DNA of 64,000 nt from CAVYPR01 sp963770505. GTDB lineage: Bacteria > Actinomycetota > Acidimicrobiia > Acidimicrobiales > RAAP-2. A program made the position numbers and the translations under genes. Location: contig CAVYPR010000006.1 in the NCBI GenBank assembly GCA_963770505.1, forward strand, positions 868,001 to 932,000. The letters are read 5' to 3'. The notes under the pieces are model-generated. The model was not told where the DNA came from. It was given only the letters and a program-made list of their open reading frames with translations, and did no database searches. Of the stretch, positions 46,485-54,382 are shown one piece after another; the stretch's first letter is position 1, and every line of letters starts with the position of its first letter.

Positions 46485-47273
46485 ATGCGCGAGAACGCAT
46501 TGCGGGGGATCTGGCAGCAGGGCGGAGCCGCACTCGGGGGGTGGTTGACCGTCCCGAGCGCCATGTCTGCGGAGATCTTTGCGAACTGTGGGTTCGACTG
46601 GGTGTGCGTCGATATGCAGCATGGGCTCATCGACGAAGCGGACATGATCCGGATGCTCCAAGGCATCTCCTCAACTGAGACCGTGCCACTTGTGCGGGTC
46701 CCCCGAAACGAGGCGGGCATCATTGGAAAGTGCCTCGATGCCGGGGCGTGGGGCGTCATCGTGCCAATGGTCTGCTCCCGGGCGGAAGCGCAAGCAGCAG
46801 TGGCGGCATGCCGTTACGCGCCCGTCGGCATACGCAGCTATGGTCCGCTACGGGCGAATTACTACGCAGGGTTCGACTACTTCGAGCGTGCGAACGATGA
46901 AGTACTGTGCGTCGTCATGGTCGAGACCCGCGGAGCGGTCGCCGACGTTGAGGAGATCGTTTCTGTGCCAGGTGTGGACGCCGTCTACATCGGCCCGGCG
47001 GATCTGAGCGTGACCCTCGGTCTCCCGCCCGGCCCGGACAATTCTGACGCGGCCTTTTCCGCCGCCCTCGATCGAGTGCTCGACGCGTGCCGCCGCCACC
47101 ACGTCGTCCCTGGCATCGCCGGGAACGCTTCTACCGCCGGCAAGCGACTCGCGCAAGGATTCCGATTAGTCGAAGTGGCGTCTGACGCCGGGCTCCTGGC
47201 GCAGGGCGCGGGTGCAGCCCTGGCGCAGGTCCGGCCCGACGCTGGATCGGCTACCAAGTCCGCCTATCTGTGA
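46485..47273 (+). CDS. HpcH/HpaI-family aldolase
   Basis: The 262-residue product follows a strong GAGGAGGCAAGGC site. Family features are WLTVPSAMSAEIFANCGFDWVCVDMQHGLIDEADM (catalytic His and metal region), RVPRNEAGIIGKCLDAGAWGVIVPMV, VETRGAV with the metal-binding Glu, and YIGPADLSVTLGLPPG with the metal-binding Asp. These class II aldolases cleave 4-hydroxy-2-keto acids to pyruvate and an aldehyde. It is coupled to the next gene through TGATG, so the pair probably handles one 2-oxo/2-hydroxy acid substrate. Confidence 0.9.
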   Translation: MRENALRGIWQQGGAALGGWLTVPSAMSAEIFANCGFDWVCVDMQHGLIDEADMIRMLQGISSTETVPLVRVPRNEAGIIGKCLDAGAWGVIVPMVCSRAEAQAAVAACRYAPVGIRSYGPLRANYYAGFDYFERANDEVLCVVMVETRGAVADVEEIVSVPGVDAVYIGPADLSVTLGLPPGPDNSDAAFSAALDRVLDACRRHHVVPGIAGNASTAGKRLAQGFRLVEVASDAGLLAQGAGAALAQVRPDAGSATKSAYL

Positions 47274-48253
47274 TGGCTGCTGCTTCTGCTGACTCCCGTG
47301 GACTGGGGGCCACAGGAAGACCCAAGGCGTTGGTCGGTTTCGCGCTTAGCCCGGGGTTAATCGACCAGCTGGGCGAGTGCGACCTCACCGTGATCCCCGG
47401 CGGCTGGGCCGACGAGGCGTTTGCCAACGCGCTCCGGACGACCGAGGGGGTGCTTGTCAACTCCCATGTCCCGATGGACGCGGCGGCGATCGGATCGGCG
47501 CCTCATCTGCGCGTCATAAGCACCATGAGTGTCGGGACCGACCATATCGATCTGGCCGCGGCGCGAGCACACTCGATCGCGGTCACGATCACGCCTGTCC
47601 TGAGCGATGCCGTCGCCGACTTGACGATTGCCCTTATGACCATGCTGGCGCGACGGCTACCCGAGTCCATGCGTGCCGTGACCGACGGCCAATGGGGCGG
47701 GGTCCCTCTAGGCGCCGACCTGGCAGCGAAACAACTCTTCGTCGTAGGTTTCGGCCGCATCGGGCGGGCCGTCGCGACGCGGGCGCTAGCCGCCAAGATG
47801 AAGGTAAGTACCTTCGACACCCGGAAGGGATCGTTTGGGATCAACAATGTCGAGCGCGTTAACAATCTGGAACTCGGGCTCCGAGCCGCGGACTTCGTCT
47901 CGCTCCACGTCGACCTGAACAAGACAACGCGTCACCTCATCGGCCCCGATCAGTTCGACCTGATGAAATCCACTGCGTTTTTGATCAACACTTCCCGCGG
48001 AACCGTGGTAGATCAGCAGGCACTGCTCAGTGCGCTTGCCAACGGCAAGATCGCCGGCGCAGGCCTGGACGTCCTCGAGGAAGAACCCCCGCGATCCGAT
48101 GAGCCACTCTTGAAAGCTCCCAACGTGATCATCGTGCCCCACATCGGGTCCGCAACCGTCGAGACGAGATCCTCTATGGCGGAGTGCGCAGTGAACAACC
48201 TCCTCGTCGGCTTGCGCGGAGAGACCATTCCGTCCGAAGTGATGGGAGCGTAG
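47273..48253 (+). CDS. D-2-hydroxyacid dehydrogenase (glyoxylate reductase-like)
   Basis: The 326-residue product has the NAD(P) fold VGFGRIGRAVATRALAAKM, the catalytic Arg in LINTSRGTVVD, Glu in GLDVLEEEPP, and the His in VPHIGSATVETR. This is the layout of hydroxypyruvate/glyoxylate reductases. The ATG at 47273 shares its first base with the aldolase stop TGA; a GTG three bases earlier is also in frame. It likely reduces or oxidises the 2-oxo product of the upstream aldolase. A 33-bp copy of its 3' end recurs at 57763-57795. Confidence 0.9.
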   Translation: MAAASADSRGLGATGRPKALVGFALSPGLIDQLGECDLTVIPGGWADEAFANALRTTEGVLVNSHVPMDAAAIGSAPHLRVISTMSVGTDHIDLAAARAHSIAVTITPVLSDAVADLTIALMTMLARRLPESMRAVTDGQWGGVPLGADLAAKQLFVVGFGRIGRAVATRALAAKMKVSTFDTRKGSFGINNVERVNNLELGLRAADFVSLHVDLNKTTRHLIGPDQFDLMKSTAFLINTSRGTVVDQQALLSALANGKIAGAGLDVLEEEPPRSDEPLLKAPNVIIVPHIGSATVETRSSMAECAVNNLLVGLRGETIPSEVMGA

Positions 48254-48270
48254 GACTCGCATTCAACGAC

Positions 48271-48591
48271 TCAGGCTGCATCCCCTGCAGCAAGGTCTTC
48301 AAGGATCGAGCGAAGCTGGCGACCCATCTCGCGCGCGTTTCCCGAGAGCTCTCCAATCGACTCCCCTTCGGTGTCGAGCGCGTCGCCCGGTCGGTAGAAC
48401 GAGACATGCATTCCTCGGCCCCCGCGGGTGGCGAGTACGACCCACGGTTCGCCGACGCTCCCCGAGTCGCGCGTCGCTTTGACCTGAGGGTGCGAGCTGA
48501 CCACGGACACGTTCCACGCGTGGGTGGCAGCCGCCCGGGCAACCCGCGTCAGATCCTCAGGCGACGCGAAGGCCGCGGGCAGGACCGTTGG
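48271..48591 (-). pseudogene. Probable 5'-truncated gene remnant
   Basis: This open frame of 106 codons starts just after an in-frame TAA (48594-48592) and reads as real protein: PEDLTRVARAAATHAWNVSV, VGEPWVVLATRG, then GMHVSFYRPGDALDTEGE and a final helix EMGRQLRSILEDLAAGDAA. There is no start codon with a ribosome site until GTG at 48510, which would remove the first 27 residues that look coding. The family is not recognised. I think the 5' end has been lost; a short 79-residue protein from GTG is the alternative. Confidence 0.4.
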
Positions 48592-49102
48592 TTAACACCG
48601 ACCCATCGTAGGAGGCCCTGTGCCACCGGACCGGAGTGTCAGCCCCACGGGAACCGCTTCAAACCTCACAGTACGCAAGCAACAGGTCCTTGGCCGCTCT
48701 GACCAGGGCCATTGAGTTCGATTGCGTCGACTGCCTCCGAAAATGGCCGCTTCGGGCGGATGGATAATCCTGTGCGTCGACAGTTCTCCACTAGAAGAGC
48801 CGTCGAGGCGATGACGGCAACACCTCCTACCCGCCAGATGGGACCGATGCATCAGCTCGCCAGCCTGGGGACACTGGTTCGAGTCCCATCATGTCCACTG
48901 CCACTGCTGTCAGATGTACAACGAACTGCCTGTTCAGGACGTGTTTCTGCGTTCCGCTCGCTCCAGAACGTTGCAGGCTCATCTCGAACGGTTCCCCTAG
49001 CACGCGTGTCCGAGCTGGTAGGGGCGTGAAATTCTGATTGCACATGCGTACGACTGAAGGCTCAGCGGCGGGCGACCCCGACCCTTCACAGCGGATTCTG
49101 GC
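48592..49102. other. Gene-poor spacer, about 510 bp, before the AAA+/STAND gene
   Basis: No convincing gene is seen. It holds the second tRNA-like remnant (48852-48898) and the promoter region of the large NTPase gene. Close to the start, TCTGGCGTGA occurs twice (49096-49105 and 49129-49138). Confidence 0.5.
48852..48898 (+). repeat. Degenerate tRNA 3'-half-like remnant (copy 2)
   Basis: This 47-base stretch is identical at 35 of 47 positions, without gaps, to the remnant at 18951-18997, including TCAGCTC, GGAC, TCGAGTCCCATC and TCC. Neither forms a paired T stem. No 5' half is present upstream. Confidence 0.45.
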
Positions 49103-52100
49103 GTGACCTCGTTGGATCGGCGACACTCTGGCGTGAACCCTGATCAAGCAGCTCTCGAGCCCATGGACGTCCTGCGATCCGTGAGTGACGAGCTCGACCT
49201 CGGCACGTACTCGGTCATCGGTTCGTACTGCCGGTTCCGCTTCGAGGTCCGCTCCTTGATGGGAGTCTGGTGGGAGGCCACGTATGCCGCCCTGGCCACC
49301 CCGTCACGCCAGCGCCAAAACCTCCTCCTGTGGGGCAAGCCCGGTGAAGGCAAGACCCGCTTCGTCACTGAGGCAGCAGCCAATCTCGACTCCAGACTCG
49401 ACACGTTCTGTTTCCGCTCGTTCAACTGCGCCAAGGACTCCGACGCACAGTTCGAAGACCTCCGTCAGCAGCTGCGGGAAGGGCCGTTGGTCGCCACGTT
49501 GTGCTTCTTCGACGAGATCGACGATCCGGCCGCCACCGCCTTCTATGGCCGGATGCTCGAGTTGCTCGAGCTCAACGAGCGGGCCGATCGCCACGTGGCG
49601 TATGTGCTCGCTGGGAGCGGCTACGGGAGCCTCGAGGGCATGCTCGAGGAGCTGCGTTCCCGGGAGAAGGGCACCGACGCGGTGAGCCGCGTGCCCGCCA
49701 GCAGCAGGGTCACCGTACCGGCCATGGATCTCGGAGATCGTCTGCTCGTGTTCATCTCGGTGGCGAGGGCAGCAAAGAGCGGGGAGCCCATAGGCACCTT
49801 CGAACGATTCGGTCTCTACAACGTTCTTTGCCGGCCAGAGCTCGACACGCCGAGAGAAGTGACGATCGTCGCCCAACAGGCCGCGGCCAGGATGCGTCCC
49901 ACGGAGACGGTGCTTCGCTACGGCCACCTCTTCGATGCCGCCGAGGAGGCGCGCCGATTCAACTTCCGGCGCGAGCACGAGGACGCCGCGAACGAGCTCT
50001 CGGGCGCCATCTCCCTGCGGGCGATCCCGGCCGCTCCGCGGCCGACCGCAAGCGACGGGCAGGTCGTGCTGTCGAAGCTGCCACCCTCGCCCGCCCACCC
50101 GCTCATCGGCCGTGACCAAGAGGTGGCCGCACTGGTCGATGCCGTGCGTTGCGACCGCTTGGTTACCATCACCGGACCAGGCGGCGTGGGCAAGACCCGC
50201 CTGTTGATCGAGCTCGGGCACCGGCTCGTCCCGGAGTTCCCCGGCGGGACGGCCTACGTCGAAATGGCCGACACCAGGGGCGGCGAGTCCTTCCTTGCAA
50301 CGTTGGCCGAAGTGCTCGACGTGAAGGAGGCCGAGAACCGTTCCCCTGCTGCCGGCATCGCCGCATTGATCGGCTCCAAGCGAGCGCTCCTGCTGGTCGA
50401 CAATTTCGAGCAGCTCGTCGAGACAGCTGGGGAGATTGCGCACCTGGTGTCCGCTTGTGCGGAGTTGCACGTCGTCGTATCGAGCCGGACGCAGCTACGA
50501 CTCGCGGCCGAGCGAGAGTACCGGGTCGCACCACTGGCCGTCCCGGCGACGGCCGACGAGCCGCTCCAGCTGATCCTCGAAGCGCCCGCTGTGTCCCTGT
50601 TCCTCGACCGGGCAGTCACCTCGACTGGCCCACTTGAGATGACAGAAGAGACCGCCGGCGCAGTTGCAGGCATCTGTCGGAGACTGGACGGGCTCCCTCT
50701 CGCTCTTGAACTGGCCGCAGCCCGGCTGAAGATCCTGACCCCCCCGCTCCTACTCGAGCGGCTCGAGCATGCACTCGATGTGTTGACTACAGGCCCTCGC
50801 GATCTACCCGAACGGCAGCACACGCTCCGCGCCACCATCGACTGGAGCCATTCGTTGCTCGATGATGACGAGAAGATCCTGTTTCGCAGATTGGCGGTGT
50901 TCTCCGGGGGATTTACGCTCGATTTGCTGGAATCTGTGTGCGGACGCGACGTCTCTTGCCTGGACTCGCTTGGATCCCTCATCGACAAGGCTCTCGTCCA
51001 ACTCTCACCGACGGGCCGCTACGCCATGCTTCAGACCATCGCCGAATTCGCGAGCGAGCGGCTGGCGGAGTCTGGCGAGCGCCACGAGATCGCTTCCCGC
51101 CACGCGGCAGCATTCGCCGCGGTCGCAAACGAGATTCGCAGAGGAGTCGAACGGGACCACCAAGTCACTTCGGTACAGCGCGGCATCGCCGAGGAGCAGA
51201 ACCTCTCCGTCGCCCTCGACACTCTGCTCGCCGCGGCGAGAGCGGGAGATGTGGCGGCAGCCGAGGCGGGTATGCGCGTCTGCGGAGACTTGAACATGTA
51301 CTGGCACATCCGCGGCAAGAACCTCACGGCCAGGGAGATCTCGAAAGGGTTCTTGGAAGCGAGCGGCGGCTTGGCGTCGGAGAGCGCAACTGCCGCCGCC
51401 CTGAAGACCGCTGCCCTTGGTGCGTGGGCTCTTGGCCAGATCGAGACGGCGAACCAGGAGTGGCAAACGGCCTGCGACCTGGCGAGATCGGTGGACGACG
51501 CTGCAGAGCTGTGCATCTGCGCCATGTTGTCGGCATTCGGCTTGATCGGCGTCGACGGTGTACTTGGGGGGAGCCGCGCCACGGAGGCTCTCGATCTTGC
51601 CCGGAGGATCGGCTATCCGTGGGCTGAGGGAATGGCGCTGGTCAGTGCCGGATTCTTGAGTCTCGCTGATGGAGAACTCGATGCTTCACAAAGTCCTCTC
51701 GGTGAGGCACTATCGGTGTGCGAGCGCATCGGTGACTACGAGGGGATGGGACTCGCGCTCAGTGGACTTGGCGCACTCACCGTTCACTCTGATGCTTTGC
51801 AGGCGATCGACCTCTACGAGCGTTCACTGAGGAGTTTCGGGACCATCGGGGACAGAGCCGAGGAGGCTCGGGTGCTCTCTGAGTTGGCGCTTGTTTACTT
51901 GACCCTCGGCAATGTTGGAGCGGCGCGTCAGAGGCTCGACGGAGCGGTACGCGCCTATCTGGACATCGGCAGCGTCCGCGGCGTCGGGCTCGCAATTCTT
52001 GGCCTCGCTGCCGTCGCGTCCTTCGAGGGACGTCATGACATTGCCGCCACCGTCGCAGCAGCCGGCGAGCGATACATGAATGAACAAGGCGTCGTGAACG

Positions 52101-52243
52101 TCTATGCGGACGAGGCACCGGGGCTCGACCTAGTGACCCAGTCGCGAGATGCCCTTTCCGCCATGGCGCTTGAAGAGGCGGCCATGAGAGGCTCCGCCCT
52201 CTCGATCGACCAAGCAATCGCCCTGTCGATTGGTCATTCCTGA
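49103..52243 (+). CDS. Dual NTPase: AAA+-like ATPase fused to STAND/NB-ARC ATPase with TPR region
   Basis: The 1046-residue protein has three parts. Residues 60-300 form an AAA+-like ATPase with Walker A GKPGEGKT (78-85), Walker B LCFFDEIDD (133-141) and a sensor-like YVLAGSGYG. Residues 330-620 are a STAND/NB-ARC module of the AfsR/MalT kind: GPGGVGKT (358-365), LLLVDNFEQ (429-437), SSR, and GLPLALELAA (530-539). From about 690 to the end are TPR-like helical repeats. There is no DNA-binding or TIR domain. Usual STAND regulators carry one P-loop. An alternative start is the ATG at 49163. Function unknown; signal sensing through the TPRs with the N-terminal ATPase as effector is inference. 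Confidence 0.88.
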   Translation: MTSLDRRHSGVNPDQAALEPMDVLRSVSDELDLGTYSVIGSYCRFRFEVRSLMGVWWEATYAALATPSRQRQNLLLWGKPGEGKTRFVTEAAANLDSRLDTFCFRSFNCAKDSDAQFEDLRQQLREGPLVATLCFFDEIDDPAATAFYGRMLELLELNERADRHVAYVLAGSGYGSLEGMLEELRSREKGTDAVSRVPASSRVTVPAMDLGDRLLVFISVARAAKSGEPIGTFERFGLYNVLCRPELDTPREVTIVAQQAAARMRPTETVLRYGHLFDAAEEARRFNFRREHEDAANELSGAISLRAIPAAPRPTASDGQVVLSKLPPSPAHPLIGRDQEVAALVDAVRCDRLVTITGPGGVGKTRLLIELGHRLVPEFPGGTAYVEMADTRGGESFLATLAEVLDVKEAENRSPAAGIAALIGSKRALLLVDNFEQLVETAGEIAHLVSACAELHVVVSSRTQLRLAAEREYRVAPLAVPATADEPLQLILEAPAVSLFLDRAVTSTGPLEMTEETAGAVAGICRRLDGLPLALELAAARLKILTPPLLLERLEHALDVLTTGPRDLPERQHTLRATIDWSHSLLDDDEKILFRRLAVFSGGFTLDLLESVCGRDVSCLDSLGSLIDKALVQLSPTGRYAMLQTIAEFASERLAESGERHEIASRHAAAFAAVANEIRRGVERDHQVTSVQRGIAEEQNLSVALDTLLAAARAGDVAAAEAGMRVCGDLNMYWHIRGKNLTAREISKGFLEASGGLASESATAAALKTAALGAWALGQIETANQEWQTACDLARSVDDAAELCICAMLSAFGLIGVDGVLGGSRATEALDLARRIGYPWAEGMALVSAGFLSLADGELDASQSPLGEALSVCERIGDYEGMGLALSGLGALTVHSDALQAIDLYERSLRSFGTIGDRAEEARVLSELALVYLTLGNVGAARQRLDGAVRAYLDIGSVRGVGLAILGLAAVASFEGRHDIAATVAAAGERYMNEQGVVNVYADEAPGLDLVTQSRDALSAMALEEAAMRGSALSIDQAIALSIGHS

Positions 52244-52926
52244 GTTCGGCTGTTGACCTAGCCGAGGGCCGCCTGAGGATCGCCAAGAGGCGGGCAAAGA
52301 TCCCGGACCCTCGATCCGACCCAGTCCGAATGCCAGCATCCTGATCAGCAGGAATCCGCCTGACTTCGCCAGAAGTAGGGAGATCCTCGGGTCCGACACG
52401 AATTGTTCGACCTAGTCGGCACCAACGCGATGTGGCTGTACCTGATGCGTGGCTGGACGCTGCTTGGCCTCGATGAGTCCGACTCCATGGACATCTGACT
52501 CGCGCTCTCCGGCTCGCGGAGCGCCTCAACGCCGTCCTCGTGACTACGCCGAAATCCAACTGGGCGGCTATCGCTACGCGGCACGCGAGGAATGGGTGCA
52601 AGTCCAACTCGAAAGTCTGGGACTCGCGCCGGACGTCACAAAGGGCACTCCTGAAACGAAGGGACGTCATGATCCTTGTCGCCGGGGTCGAGCTCTCGAT
52701 CGCGCAGGAAGCCAGCGTCAGGTAGGCGTCGCGAGAGCCGTAGCCTGGCAGGCACGCCCCAGCGACGCCAGTAGGTCGGGCGCAGGACACGAGTGAGCCC
52801 ACCTCATTGCAGCAAAGTTCACTGGGTTCGAACTTCGTCCCTTTACTTCCGTCCCCGTCATTCCGGCGAAGGATTCGACCCCGAACTTCGACCGCAATGA
52901 CACCCGTCCCGCTGAATCACCGCAGG
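52244..52926. other. Gene-poor stretch with repeats and coding fragments, about 680 bp
   Basis: An open stretch at 52379-52498 ends in a protein-like tail (ELFDLVGTNAMWLYLMRGW then LLGLDESDSMDI) but has a stop just upstream and no start, so it is probably a gene fragment of unknown family. The rest holds no gene. A hairpin-forming element and one arm of a direct repeat lie at its right end. Confidence 0.5.
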
Positions 52927-52968
52927 TCAGCGGGCCATGAGGGGTTCGAACATCGTCCCATTACCTCC
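52824..52968. repeat. 27-bp direct repeats flanking a 45-bp hairpin element
   Basis: Copies at 52824-52850 and 52942-52968 (GGGTTCGAAC, TCGTCCC, TTAC, TCC shared) match at 24 of 27 positions. Between them, 52857-52901 folds into an imperfect hairpin with ends GTCATT and AATGAC. The right copy lies in the end of the truncated MarR gene. The pattern suggests a small REP/MITE-like element or recombination scar. Confidence 0.5.
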
Positions 52969-53286
52969 AGTGACTTGTGAAGACCACATCGCACCGGCGG
53001 TCATGGGAGTCCCGTTGCCCTCGATCACCGCCAGGGCATTCAGCGCAGCATGCGAGATCCCGTGACGACGTGCCACTGACGCGATCAGCGCCTCACCCAG
53101 GCCCCCGACCATTTCAAGCTCCCGCATGACGTGGGCAGACAGCCAGGACGCACCGGGGAACTCCTCCTCGAAGGCCGCCACCTCGGGAGAAGAAGCCGGG
53201 GCAGCGCCTTTGCGTGCGCCACCCCGGCTTTTCGACGGAGACGGGCTCAGGTTAGGCCTCCACCGCGATCTCGATCCGGGGTGCAC
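52927..53286 (-). pseudogene. Truncated MarR-family regulator
   Basis: The frame of 119 codons contains a MarR-type N-terminal helix and first DNA-binding elements (LSAHVMRELEMVGGLGEALIA, RRHGISHAALNALAVIEGNGTPMTAG) but then departs from the family: where a full recognition helix, wing and dimer helix should follow, it reads AMWSSQVTGGNGTMFEPLMAR and stops. About half of a normal MarR protein is missing. The first 25 codons overlap another coding fragment in a different frame, so the true start was probably nearer VAAFEEEFPG. The break falls at the right arm of the 27-bp direct repeat. Confidence 0.6.
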
Positions 53287-53344
53287 CCTTCACCCCAGTG
53301 CGCCCCATGGCCTCGCGCAGCTCGCTGGAGAACGGCCATCGTTG
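53252..53344 (-). pseudogene. Short coding fragment (C-terminal tail of an unknown gene)
   Basis: A 30-codon open stretch ends with a natural-looking protein tail (LREAMGRTGVKGAPRIEIAVEA, here split: LREAMGRTGVK then GAPRIEIAVEA) and a TAA. An in-frame TGA lies just upstream and no start is present. It overlaps the beginning of the MarR remnant in another frame. The family is not identified. Confidence 0.3.
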
Positions 53345-53385
53345 TCACGAGTTCTGTCGGACTTTTGTCCTGCGCCGAGCAATAG

Positions 53386-53784
53386 TCAGTCGCTTAGAAC
53401 CCGGATCTCGCAGCGGGGCTCGGGGGCACTTGCCAATCGTCCGTCGGCCGTCAATAGCTCACCTTCGACCACCTCGGCAAGAGCGACGTACGCAGCGTCG
53501 TAAGCACTTAAGTTCGCCCGGAGTTCGAAGGCACGCCGCATCAGTGGGAGCGTCGGATATCGATCGATCTCAAGCGCTTCAAGGGCGTAGAGGGCGTCCT
53601 CGAACCGTTGATCTGAGAGCGTGCGGTTCAGCCACCGCTTACGCAGGACCGAGACCGTTTCAACATCTACGAGATCGGGAGCTACCAAGCGGTCTGCTCC
53701 CCGGAGTTCGTCGCGCGCTCGCCTGCCCGCCGTTTCGTCATCGCCGACAGCGTTCGACAAGACCGAGGCATCTACGACAATCAT
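53386..53784 (-). CDS. vapC: PIN-domain toxin (VapC)
   Basis: VapC toxins are PIN-domain ribonucleases cutting tRNA or rRNA. The 132-residue product has the acidic set: Asp5 in VVDASVLSNAV, Glu in LVDVETVSVLR, and Asp in YDAAYVALAEVVEGELLTADGRLA. These form the magnesium site. The ATG overlaps the vapB stop (ATGA), the standard antitoxin-first order. The pair is probably functional since all acidic residues are intact. Confidence 0.92.
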   Translation of the reverse strand: MIVVDASVLSNAVGDDETAGRRARDELRGADRLVAPDLVDVETVSVLRKRWLNRTLSDQRFEDALYALEALEIDRYPTLPLMRRAFELRANLSAYDAAYVALAEVVEGELLTADGRLASAPEPRCEIRVLSD

Positions 53785-54011
53785 CGCCGGTTACGTTCCC
53801 CAGCCAGATCTTCGACTGCTTGGGCGAATCCGACGTGACCACCGTTCTGCTCCTCGATCTTGGCCAGCACCTCGTCGAGGCTGGGCCTTTCTGCCAAGCG
53901 GGCCAGTTCAGCGGCCAAGTACTGCTGGAGGGACTGCCCGCGCAGCTCAGCTCGGCGTTGAAGCGCGACGTGAACCTCCGGCGGAATGTTCCGGACGAGG
54001 ATGTTCGGCAT
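53781..54011 (-). CDS. vapB: Ribbon-helix-helix antitoxin (VapB/FitA type)
   Basis: The 76-residue product starts MPNILVRNIPPEVHVALQRR, a FitA-type ribbon-helix-helix that binds the operon's own promoter, and ends in an acidic-then-basic tail (EDLAGERNRR) expected to wrap the toxin. A CATAAT -10-like box lies only 7 bases upstream of ATG, so the message may be nearly leaderless. ATGCT occurs twice at 11-bp spacing (54010 and 54021), a candidate operator. It is coupled to vapC by ATGA. Confidence 0.9.
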   Translation of the reverse strand: MPNILVRNIPPEVHVALQRRAELRGQSLQQYLAAELARLAERPSLDEVLAKIEEQNGGHVGFAQAVEDLAGERNRR

Positions 54012-54382
54012 GCTTTCATTATGCTATCACTCCCACCGGCGTGCAAACCCGTCGATGCCGAAGCGCTCGCAGCCGCGTGGCGTCCGAATTGCCCAGCACC
54101 GTCGGCGTTCCACGCTGCCCGCACACAGCGCCGCGCTGAGGCCCGGTCAGTTCGGCTGGCTCTCAGCCTTCCACGCTGAGTACGCAGACTCGATCGCCGT
54201 CACCTCGGCGTTTCTTTCGAAATCATTAGGTCCCATCAGATGTGCCACCTGGCAGTTCTCCCTGGTTCAATAGGTGCGCCGCCCCCAGCGTCACAGGGGA
54301 GGTCGGGGACACCCGATGTCGCAACGAGCCGATACCGTCTCGGAGAACGGACCACGATTGAGATGGAGGGTGCGGTGGGCGC
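54012..54382. other. Divergent spacer between VapBC and the SNF2 helicase
   Basis: Holds the vapBC promoter (54018-54023) on the left and, near the right end, GGAGGG before the helicase start. No gene or repeat was recognised in the middle. Confidence 0.5.

Noticed and set aside
46199..52933. Shared CCGCAGGTCAGCGG 14-mer at 46199 and 52920
   Set aside because: A 14-base match is expected by chance in 64 kb of GC-rich DNA and no flanking similarity was found.
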